The notes below the pieces were generated by a model. It was not told the origin of the DNA and ran no database searches. It saw only the letters and a program-made list of their open reading frames with translations. A program made the position numbers and the translations under genes. From Lunularia cruciata (taxonomy: Eukaryota; Streptophyta; Marchantiopsida; Lunulariales; Lunulariaceae): DNA of 64,000 nucleotides. The DNA lies in NCBI GenBank assembly GCA_948567375.1, contig CAOYZS010000006.1, positions 992,001-1,056,000 of the forward strand, given 5' to 3'. Of this stretch, positions 46,346-55,573 are shown piece by piece; positions within the stretch are counted from its first letter, which is position 1; each line of letters opens with the position of its first letter.

Positions 46346-48313
46346 CTGCTGTACCTTGGTCTGCATACCGCGCCACCAATAATGACTCTGGAGTAAGCTA
46401 TATGTACGCTTTACTCCAAAATGTCCTAGCTCCTCATGAGCATGACGGACCAACTGTGGTCTCTGTGATGGAAGTGGTACTACTTGCACTCTACCATCCT
46501 CCCATACACGCAAAAGGTGTCTACCCTCCAATCTGAACCGTCTGGCTCGCTGAAGAACACGGTCTCTCTCCTTGGCCCCAACTGTGCCACCCACAACACC
46601 AGTGCGAAGATAGTCCATCATTAAGACATCATCATGAATGTCTCGCTGAACTGTACCAATATCTTCACTCTCTGGATCTGTGACCTCAATAACTCCTCCT
46701 TTATGCGCTGAGAGAGATACCACCAATGTCTCTGCAAATATACACAGAAAGGCTGATGCATGCCAACTTGGCACCATCTCCTCATCTGTCTCACCATGCC
46801 AACGTGCTCCGGTCTGATCCTGCTGGCTGGGACATGGGTTTCTACTCAACCCATCTGCATCACGGTTTACCACTCCAGGTCTGTGAACAACCGTGAAATC
46901 ATACTCCTGTAAAATCAGAGCCCATCGTGCAAGCTTCCCTGAAAGCTTGTCGGACTCCATCAACCACTGTAGTGGCTGATTATCAGTGATGAGAGTGAAG
47001 GGGTTACCAAATAGGTAACATCGGAAATGTGCTACTGCCCAAACTGCTGCCAAGCACTCTCCCTCATATGAACTATACTTCGCCTCCGCTGAATTGTTGG
47101 AGCGACTAGCATAGGCCACCACAAACTCCTTCTCCTCATCATCATGTTGGGTGAGCACTGCTCCAAGCCCCAACATACTCCAATCAGTGTGAACCTGACA
47201 TGTTCGTCCACTGATTGGTCTCCTCAAAATAGGAGCAAATGTCAACCTCTTCTTGAGCTCTACAAAAGCTCTCTCTTGCTCATCTCCCCAACACCACTCC
47301 TGTGTAAGCTTGGTCAGCTTCGTCAAGGCCTTGGCAATGGCACTAAATCCTCTAACATAGCGGCGATAGAAGTTCGCCAACCCAAGGAATGCTCGCACTC
47401 TGCTCACATCCGTAGGCCGAGGAATACGTGCAATAGCCTCCACCTTGGTCTGCTGAACACCAAGTCCTCCGGGGTAGATAGTGTGACCCAAATACTCAAC
47501 CTGCTCATGGAAGAACCTACACTTCCCAGGATGTAATTTGAGTCCATGAGATCTCAACCTCTCAAACACCTCCAACAACTGTCTCTCATGCTCCTCCACA
47601 GTAGTGCTATACACCAAAATGTCATCAATATAGCACCGAGCAAAATCCAGTCCAGCTAGGATCCTATCCATGACCCTCTGAAACTCAGCAGGAGCATTCT
47701 TCAACCCAAATGGTAAGAATCTCCACTGATATAACACATCCTTGCCGTGAGGATCAATAGCCCAAAATGCTGTCTTGGACTTATCTTCCTCCCTGATCGG
47801 CAACTGATGATATCCCGCTCGAAGATCCAAAGTACTGAAGACCTTTGCATGCCCAATCGCATCAAAAATCTCCTCCGATGTAGGCATGGCATACCGATCA
47901 GCCCTGGTCTGTCGGTTGATAGGACGGTAATCTCCACACATCCGCCTATCTGTATAGTTGCCATGCATATCCTTCTTGGCTGGCATCACTGTCGCTGATG
48001 CATACTCTCCATGTGAAATCTCCACCAAACCAGCCTCAAAAAGGTCACTACTCCGGCTCTGAATCAATGTCCTCTCCATATCACTATATCGATAAGGACG
48101 TCAGAAAACTGGTGTGTCGCTAGTCAGCTCAATCCGTATACCAGGTCCCTTTAGAGCACCCAAATCCTTCATACTGAAGGCAAAACAACTCGTGTGACTC
48201 CTCAAGAACCTCCAAACCCTCCGTCTTTCCTCTCCAGTAAGCTTGGGTCCAAGATCTAGCTCCCAAGCATCCTCTGTAACTGTAGTAGGAGTGGAAGACG
48301 TACTGACTGGCTG
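46339..48313 (-). pseudogene. Reverse transcriptase, RNase H and integrase zinc finger
   Basis: The longest frame of the element (48079-46175, ending in the shifted frame). RT: SATVMPAKKD, YRPINRQTR, FSTLDLRAGYHQL, FLPFGLKNAPAEFQ and YIDDILVY, the active-site Y-x-D-D at about 47612-47635. RNase H: VHTDWSMLGLGAV, YEGECLAAVWA, TDNQPLQWLM. Integrase zinc finger: HAHEELGHFG with ARCVVC. Upstream, the same frame runs back to 48313 through a TGA at 48101 (Arg position of RRPYRYS). The TAG at 48314 precedes it. RT catalytic residues are intact. Confidence 0.93.
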
Positions 48314-48600
48314 CTACACTGGGCCCTTGGGAGCAATGGTGTCATGCTCCCGACCACTAGAGGTCCCAACCTCTGTGTGAAAAACTCCCTCCACTCTGGC
48401 TGCAAGCTCCATACGTCCTCTGGCTACATCCCATGTGGACCAAGAGTGTAATCCAAGTAGCCCACGCTCACCTGGATGGACTCCAAGTAGACCACTCTCC
48501 CTAGTAGCTACTGGATGTGTCCCAAGAATACCATGTCCACTCGGTCCATCGCCCCCAGCATGTGCCTGAATCGTCTCGATAGGCACAGGGCTCACAAGTG
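48314..48600 (-). pseudogene. Linker between methyltransferase and RT
   Basis: Same frame as the flanking domains. Low-complexity, with three short G-[IL]-L-G-[TVL]-H repeats, then KGPV and a TAG at 48314. No fold recognised. Confidence 0.6.
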
Positions 48601-49600
48601 TCCGAGTGGTGATGCCTATCAAGCGCATCCTACGCTGCTCTGCCAAACCAAGGCTCACAATCCAGGTCAAACAGTTCAGGTCCATAGCCTGACCTAACAC
48701 CTGACGCCTAGATGCCTCTGACACTGCTGGAACAGCGGTAATACCGGTGCGAAAACCCATCGCCCGCTCTCTCTCATCAGCATTGGGCTCCACCAACTGC
48801 TGTAACTGTGAGTCCCAAACAAGTCCAGGTCCTCCCTCTCAAAAAGCATGAGAGCTTGGGAAACTCATGAGTGTGGGAAATGCAGCTCTAGGCTGTCCAA
48901 CTAGGTTCACCACTGCCATAGGTGACCTATCAGCCACTACCACTATCTGAGACTGACGTCCAGCATGCAAGATATCATCAACAAGAATGTGGTCTAGTCG
49001 CTGAATCCTATCATAACTACGCTGTAGAACCTCTCTGGGTAAAAGGTTCGTCCACCAAAGACGAAGACGATGAGCCCGTGATCCCACTCTGGCTGCATCT
49101 AACAATACAGCAGGTCCCATCCAAGAATGGACCTGATGTGTACTCGCCACCACTCTAGTGCGAGAATCACCCATCAATGGAACGTTCTCCAAAAGGTAAA
49201 CTGGAGAAACAGACTGATGAACCTAGAGATGTCGTAGTATCCGTAACATCTCCCAAAACACACCAGAACGAGGATCTTGAAGACCCAAACCGCGGCCCGT
49301 ACGTGTATGTCCCTGACATGGCCATCTAGAAATCACCAAGTGAATAGGCCCATGTCTCTCTAGGTCATGCGCCCCCAATAAGGAAATGTCTCCTGGTAAG
49401 GCCTTCTGGTAACCTCTGACTGCTGACATCGGTAATAACTCCGGATACCATAGGCCAAGTGTGCCACATGATGTAGAGAGACTCGCCTAGCAGTCTCATC
49501 TCTCTCTACATACAAGTACCTCTGTACTCGGATACCCGCCTGTAACACCGCAGCTAGTCCGGTGCTGATCCCACCAAACAACTCTAATAGACATATCCCC
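48600..49600 (-). pseudogene. DNMT3-like cytosine-C5 DNA methyltransferase domain
   Basis: Ordered C5-methyltransferase motifs: motif I LELFGGISTGL with YLYVERDETA after it (about 49595-49520, binds S-adenosylmethionine); motif IV LVISRWPCQGH with the catalytic Pro-Cys (about 49313-49345), followed by GRGLGLQDPRSGVFWEMLRIL; motif VI LLENVP (about 49180-49195); motif VIII RLRLWWTNLLP (about 49040-49075); motif IX-type RRQVLGQAMD (about 48684-48712). The FGGISTG form and the GLGLQDPRSG block resemble the animal DNMT3/plant DRM group. It methylates cytosine in DNA. Broken by a frameshift between motifs I and IV (49380-49440), TAG at 49223 and TGA at 48839. It lies between protease and RT as part of the polyprotein. 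Confidence 0.9.
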
Positions 49601-49619
49601 TCTACTGGATACTGCCAAG

Positions 49620-50796
49620 CAATGAGTGTGGTATCCAGAGGTGTCAAAGCAATCGCCTCTGGAGGCTCATCCTCACACTCATCCCCTAATGGTATGAAGG
49701 CTCCACTCCAAGCCTGCTGCACCAACTGATCTGCATGCTGTTGCAATGCCTCCTCTGAACTCCACAATGGAACATCCAAGGTGGATGGAACAATCCCACT
49801 CGTACTCCATAGCTGAGTGATCTCCTCTGGTACTGGAGTATCCTCTGCATGGGCGTTCCCCTCCAAAAAGTCACCAGGCCAAGTAACTGCACCGCTGAAA
49901 GCCAAAACTGATGCTGCCATGGTCCCAGACTGTAGTGAGCCAAGACTGCCACTACTAAAGCGTACTGGTAGGCGACATACCCGTCCCTCACCAGACTGCC
50001 AACCAGGTCTATAAGAGGCTGTCTCCTCCCAATAGTCAATACTGAAACCCATAGGGTATAACACTGCTCCCCCAACTAGCACATCATATGACTCAGCTAT
50101 CGTCGCAATAGCCTGAGCTCTCACCACTGAGCTATCAGTCGGATGACTAGGCTGAACCTGGACAACAAGCTCCCCACGTGTGATGTACTGTGTCGAACCA
50201 CCACCTAGAGATGTCTGGATCTGAAATGGACACCTCTCCACATCGGTTTTCCGTAACTCTAGACCAACAACTGCAGCCTTCCCCAACATAAGGGGCTGCG
50301 CACCAGAGTCTAACAAGACTCTCTGTGGTGTATAGACCTTCCCTAAAGGTCCCACCAAACGAAAGATCTCCCTCTGGTTATCCAATAGGACAACACCAGG
50401 TGTAAACCGCGCTCTCTCAAAGGCCGGTCTAGCCGGCAACTCCTCCAGTCTAGCCGCTGTTGCCTGCCATAAACCACTGGTCGCTGAACGGATCCCGTGC
50501 TCCTCAACCAAGTCAGCTCCACTACCAACCACCTCTACTCTAGTAGTAGGAACTGCACCATCCCTACTCTCACACAACTTGGCAGCCAACCGGAACATTG
50601 GGGCTGGGTCAACTCCCAATGTAAACATGTCACTGGCTGAAAATAAAGGATGCCGCATAATCAGCTGAGCCGCCCCCAACATCATGCTAGACTCAGTCTG
50701 TGTAGTAGCAAGTGGCTGACTAGCAGGTACTCCATCAGGTACTCCATCACCACCTACCACACCTGCACTGGGACGTCTAGGAACCATGGATGTCGT
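49620..50796 (-). pseudogene. Retropepsin-like aspartic protease region
   Basis: Open for 475 codons with the start of the methyltransferase (50787-49360). The protease active-site motif VLLDSGAQPLMLG is at about 50296-50325; the flap and core strands follow (TSLGGGSTQYITRGEL, YDVLVGGAVLYPMGF). It cleaves the polyprotein in the virus-like particle. The segment between 50000 and 49620 (low-complexity, WSTSGIVPS, ECEDEPPEAIA) links it to the methyltransferase. It is in frame with gag across the TAG at 50797. Confidence 0.85.
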
Positions 50797-52558
50797 CTAC
50801 AATGCCTCAGATAGCGTGAAAGACTGGGGAAGTCTGACCTGTCTCCCAACCTCTCCTCTCTGTGGGTCCAACTCCACTGATGCTCCTCTAGGCTCTGGAG
50901 CACGTACTGCACTCCTAGTCACTGCTGCAGATACATCCACCTGTGCTGCTCCGCACATGAAGTCCAAAGCATCTCTATCACCAGCATATGAGGTGGAAGC
51001 CTCAGCACCCGAATCTGATCTCCTTTGAGCAATAGCCATACTAGCCAATTTGTGCTCCAACTGCTCAATCCGAGTAGCCATAGTTGTGTCAGAAGTAAGG
51101 GCAGGTATCGCACCCCTACTAGGTGTAGATCCTCTACCACCATCTCTATCACCTCGTCCTCCATGAACTGGAGCTCCTCTACTACCTATCATAGCAGCCC
51201 TACCACTCCGTAACTCCGGGTGTAGGTCAAAACACCGGTCACTAGTATGACCAAATCTATGGCAGTGCTCACACTGCCTCTGTGCTGGCTGTGATGCACC
51301 AGAGGTATCAGGTCCGCTGCCCTGAGTACACTCTCTCCTATGGTGAGGTCCACCACAAGTCCAACAAGCAACACCACCACTCACTGGCTGCTGCTGACCC
51401 GAAAATGAGGGTAAGGGTCTAACTCCACTAGGCCCTCCACTCGCTCCATAGGATCTGGGCTGTCCACCCTGTCCTCAAAAGCCAACTGGGCGTGGTGCAC
51501 TCTGCTGCACTCTAGAAGAAGTCACAACCGTGGATGAGGTCTCCCTACCAAATCCAGATGTCACCACTCTCTCCTCCACCATGTTGAGCTCAATATGCTC
51601 AGCCAAACCAAAGACTACTGCCAAAGTGGGCGAAGTAGCCTGCAACAACGTAGCATCACGAACTCTACGTCGCAACTCCCTGTCCAGTATCCCATACCAA
51701 AACTGGACTACCTGGGCCTCAGTAACTCCCTGAGTGAAACTGATCAGCCGCCTCATGCGAGTGTATGCCTCGCGTAGGCTCTCTCCAGCCTTTCGCTGGA
51801 ACTCCTGCAAGCTCCTCAGCTTGTCAGTCCACACTCCCTGGTAGTTCTGCCTCAAACATAGGAAGAACTCAACCATGGGGTTAAACCCCGGTACCACACC
51901 ACCTCGTGCAGCGGTACCTCTACTCGTAGTAGCACTATCTCCAGCTAGTGCACCTCCACTAGCTCCACCAACACTACTCGAGCTAGAACTCGTAGGTACA
52001 GCCGACCTTCTCCTGGCCACCGAACCTGAAGTGATGGAGACATAGTGTGGAGACCAATACTGTCTCCATAACTCAATCTCCTCCAAATGAGCTCTCCTGA
52101 ACTCATGGTAGTCGTCCATCGGTGGACCCGCCAAGTGCTGAAACAACCCCTTCCATGCCATGAAGGGTGTGAACAAAGTCGGGTTCCGCATCTGCTGCAG
52201 ATCACACCAACTATCAAACTCCTGGATGAAATCATCCAACTCAATAGTACCCACTGTACCAAAGTAACGCCTAGGGCCTTTGGAGGCCCCATAAATCTCG
52301 TCCATGTCCCACAACAACGGTGTGGACACACCAAGTGCACTCTCAACTAAATCAGCTCCTATGTCGAACTCCAACTCAGAGCCAATCTCCTCCCTCACTG
52401 GGACCTGAGATACAGGCTGATATCGAGCACCACTCCGAGTAAACCCACTGCGTACTGTAGGGCTAACTCCTCTGGAATCTCCAAAGAACTCCGTCGTGAC
52501 CACGTAACTACAACAGCAAACCCGAACCACCAACTGCAACCGCAAGTCGCAACTGCAA
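50797..52558 (-). pseudogene. gag: capsid-like domain and two zinc knuckles
   Basis: The capsid-like retrotransposon gag region has FMAWKGLFQHLAGP and, further on, LRSLQEFQRKAGESLREAYTRMRRL, EAQVVQFWYGILD. After a TGA at 51475 the frame continues with a shortened knuckle (CWTCGGPHHRREC) and a canonical CCHC knuckle (CEHCHRFGHTSDRC, spacing 2-4-4) that would bind element RNA. No in-frame ATG is seen between the upstream stop near 52560 and residue 80 or so, so the true start is unclear. Ends at TAG 50797-50799, in frame with the protease. Confidence 0.85.
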
Positions 52559-53045
52559 ATGCCTCACCAAGTGCCAACACCAACTAGACACCACCCACTA
52601 ATGTAACTCTAACCGAGATAACTACACTAGGGGAAGGGCAACCTGTAACCTGCCATCATAACACGCACTCTCACGGTCTGCAGGTCATCACTTCCTGCCT
52701 CACCGGAGAGAAACAAAGGTAGTCTGACTGGTCATCACTCCAGCCTCACCACCGAGAGCACACCAGAGCACCAACGCTCAAAAGTCAAGGCACCTCACAC
52801 AAACATGGTGCACAAACAGGAAGCAGAGAATGGAGGGGATCCAATCACAAGAAATCTAAACGAAAACCCTCCATCTCATAACACAACACAGGACTGACTC
52901 TGCCACCATTTGGCATTTGACATAAGAGTAGTTCGTATCTAAGTCCTAAGCTACCAGGATCACCAAGAATGGGATCAAACTGCCTCTCCTAGCCAAAGCT
53001 ACATGTGTATAGATAACAGTGGCACAGTCACTATGACAACAAGTG

Positions 53046-53112
53046 AGGGTGGACCAGTTGGCTAGGGCACCAGTCTAGGAACAAGAGATCTAGGGGTCAA
53101 ACCCTGTTGCGC
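53046..53112 (+). other. tRNA-like or SINE-head-like segment
   Basis: Plus strand, antisense to the element. TTGGCTAGGGCACC resembles a polymerase III A box and, about 36 bases on, GGGGTCAAACCC resembles a B box (GGTTCGAANCC) with one base missing. The spacing fits a tRNA or tRNA-derived SINE. No full cloverleaf could be drawn by eye, so this is tentative. Confidence 0.35.
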
Positions 53113-53324
53113 ACAATCTAGCAAGAAAGGCAGATTTTGCCAACCAATGACCAAGATCTACACTAAACTAGCTAGCCTCACGCCAGCAAGCTGCCTTGCT
53201 GGCCCTTCTGGCCCTTCTAGGCCTTCGTAGCCTCTCATAGCCCACAGCCCTATGCCTCAAAGCCTCTAAACGCCAAAATTCAGCCAAATGAGGCCTTTCT
53301 TGTTGCCACTTTGAACCTCCTCCA

Positions 53325-53425
53325 AAATTGGCAAAACTTCTCCAAATCTGCAAAACTCATCCAAACTAGCGAAACTTCTCCAAATCTGGCCAAACAGCGA
53401 AACTCCTCCAATTCTGGCCCAAAAT
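53325..53425. repeat. Degenerate tandem repeat, about 20-30 bp
   Basis: Four to five imperfect copies of GCGAAACTTCTCCAAATCTGG-like sequence in a row, in the element leader. Confidence 0.6.
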
Positions 53426-53845
53426 CTGACGTAAAATCTTACGTAAACCCTAAAGATGGATGTCTGCCAAATCCCCCGCTAACTTTCCACTCGAGCCAAA
53501 TTGACAAAACGGGTTTTTCCAAATCACAATTTCATGAGAAGAGCTTTCCAACTCCACCTTCAATTTCACTTTCTGAGCCCAACTCGTAGCAAATTGGTCC
53601 TGCCTTCACCTCCTGAGCTCAAAATCACAACACTGCTCGAAAATTGCTCCTTCTTTGCTCGAAATTTGGCCAGCGCTTCCGCACACCGTCCGCCTAACTG
53701 CCAAATTTGCATCAACTACACGAGCTTCTGCACACTAGGGAAACATAGAACCTGAATCGAGCTACCACGATCCACCGAGCTTGGAGATACCACCAACACT
53801 CAACGTTCCTGCACCCGATTTCCCCCTGACTTCACTTCTCTGATG

Positions 53846-54294
53846 TAATCAGATTGCTTAACACTTTCAACTCAACTCAACTCAGATCAGTACTTGATCT
53901 GTCACTCTATAAATTGCCAACAACTGGGCACTGATTACAGTCAAGCCACACCCACTCAAGCATAGAGAATCCAGGTGACGCTCGCCGGCCTCTGTCCACC
54001 ATAGCCAGGAACTCGAAGGCTCAACATCAAAGAAGTGAGCTCTCTGGAGCTCACTTCGAAACTATAACCCCTGGACTCGAGCTAGCCCTGAAACCCTAAC
54101 GGTCCCGCTGACGGCACACTCGACGGTGCAAACGGTGCAAAGTGACGGTGGGCCCCACCGTGAAGTCAGTACCCCGAACACGAAATCTAACCGTCGGAAA
54201 GTAGTCCCTGAGAAACAGCTAGAATAACTCTAACTACCATCACTGGAACTCCAGTGTCTAAGCATCTAGATGCGGAACTACAAATGGCGTGACA
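53846..54294 (-). repeat. 5' LTR, block B only
   Basis: 449 bp matching 44437-44885 with about eight differences. On the minus strand it starts TGTCACGCC at the insertion boundary and ends CTGATTA at the leader. Block A is missing on this side. Confidence 0.85.
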
Positions 54295-54733
54295 GAAGTT
54301 GTGATAGTTTGAAATCTGTGACTCTTTGGACATCATAACATTGTGAAGTGCAAATTCAAGCTATTGTATCTTTGTACTCAATGATCCAAATGAAGTTATC
54401 TTTGTGTCTTTAGAATCAGCTCCCTTAGACCTTTAGACTGAAAATTGATTGCTACAGGTTAGGTCACAGATTAGAAGCTCTAGGTACCTCAAATTTTGGA
54501 GCCTTTGGTATCTTTGTGCACTGCAGATTTGAAAGATAGTATCTTTGCACTCGCATATTCAAATGAGGTGATTCTTATCTCATTAGAATCAGCTTTTCAA
54601 GGTCCTTACTTCAACACCAGCCTAGTAGTGCTTACAATTGTAAAACAGTAGTGCTACCTACTTGAAAATCCTAAAGTTTTGGTGTTGGAAGTAAAACTTC
54701 CAGATTGACTGTGAGTGATAAGTGATTGTCACA
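54295..54733 (+). mobile_element. LINE 5' leader, second part
   Basis: Continues from 44313 (AAGTTGTGATAGTTTGAAATC) with module copies near 54390 and 54560 up to the ORF1 start. Confidence 0.85.
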
Positions 54734-55573
54734 ATGGAGGAGTCCAAGATGGTGAAAGACATTGCTGATATAGCCATGAAGCAACAACAATTAGCTGAAA
54801 TGTATAGGAAAGCAAATGATTTCGACAAGGACCTTAGAAGCTTCATGGCACCTATGTCCTAGTGCATGAGTACTCTCATGACTGATATGGAATTTGTAAA
54901 GGTTGAGATCAGTAGTGTCAAAGAGTCTTTGAACCTAGTCAACCAAGAGATTCAAGACCTCAAGAAGAGTTCTATCTCTTTGTTTACATCAACCAAGGGG
55001 ATGGTTGATGCTATTGAGAAAGTTGCTTCCTTGGGAGCACAAGCCAACGATATTGCTACACAAGGCGGAGGGCTCCAATAGATTGTGGACACATTAGAAG
55101 TGAAGATGAAGTCTTATGCTGAAGCTACTAAGGTGGCTCAAATCTCTTGCTTGCAAGAGCATGAGATTAAGAAGGATAACCAATTGGTCAGAATGAAGAA
55201 CTTGAGAATTTGAGGTTTGCCAGAGACTAAGAAGGAAGACACCAAGGCCATAGTGTGTGAGTTTATTGCTGATTCTTTGAGAGTCCATGATCCTCAGATT
55301 TTGCAAGCATATAGATTGGGACAACAAGGTGCACAACCAAGAAGCATTTTGGTGAGGTTTGGCTCAGAAACTCAAAGGAATACAGTGATGGATAACAAGG
55401 CTATATTGAAGGGGCGGTGTATTTGGTTGGACCCTGATCTCACACCTCTCCAATGGCAAGCAAAGAAGGGAGAATTAGCAAAAGTGAAGGAGGCTCAACA
55501 AGCAGGTTTTGTTGCATTCTTGAGAGACAATAGAGCTGTGATCACCCAAAGGAAGTTGTCAACTACTGCAAAG
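54734..55573 (+). pseudogene. LINE ORF1 of the best copy
   Basis: ATG at 54734 (MEESKMVKDIADIAMKQQQ). The whole length is in one frame, with no frameshift, but has stops: TAG 54860 and TAG 55079 (both CAG in other copies) and TGA 55211. Coiled coil about residues 1-115; RNA-binding domain with NLRI, AYRLGQQGAQPRSILVRFG and LKGRCIWLDPDL. Uniquely here the codon at the usual ORF1 stop reads AAG (55571-55573), so ORF1 runs straight into ORF2. Confidence 0.88.

Larger units (their letters stand above)
52559..53845 (-). other. 5' leader of the methyltransferase gypsy element
   Basis: About 1.3 kb between the 5' LTR and gag with no convincing ORF. Right after the LTR the minus strand reads TTACATCAGAGAAG, a weak match to the initiator-tRNA-Met site TGGTATCAGAGC (ATCAGAG shared). 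It contains the tRNA-like segment at 53046-53112 and short repeats at 53325-53425. Confidence 0.55.
44314..54294 (-). mobile_element. Ty3/gypsy element encoding a DNMT3-like methyltransferase and a PHD finger
   Basis: A 9.98-kb insertion in a LINE leader. GAAGT lies on both sides (44310-44314 and 54295-54299). Minus-strand order: LTR part (54294-53846), leader, gag, protease, C5-methyltransferase, RT, RNase H, integrase, PHD finger, polypurine tract, LTR parts (44992-44314). The two 449-bp LTR blocks differ at about eight positions by eye, so the insertion is fairly recent. Base composition is more GC-rich than the surrounding LINE and family A sequence. All coding parts are in one frame except after one frameshift near 49400 and one 38-base excess in integrase. 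Confidence 0.92.

Noticed and set aside
49686-50075. Alternative-frame ORF over the protease-methyltransferase linker
   Set aside because: Overlaps a longer frame with the DSGA and FGGISTG motifs and shows no recognisable domain.
52395-52583. Short minus ORF upstream of gag as a separate gene
   Set aside because: Overlaps the gag frame and has no domain or start context.
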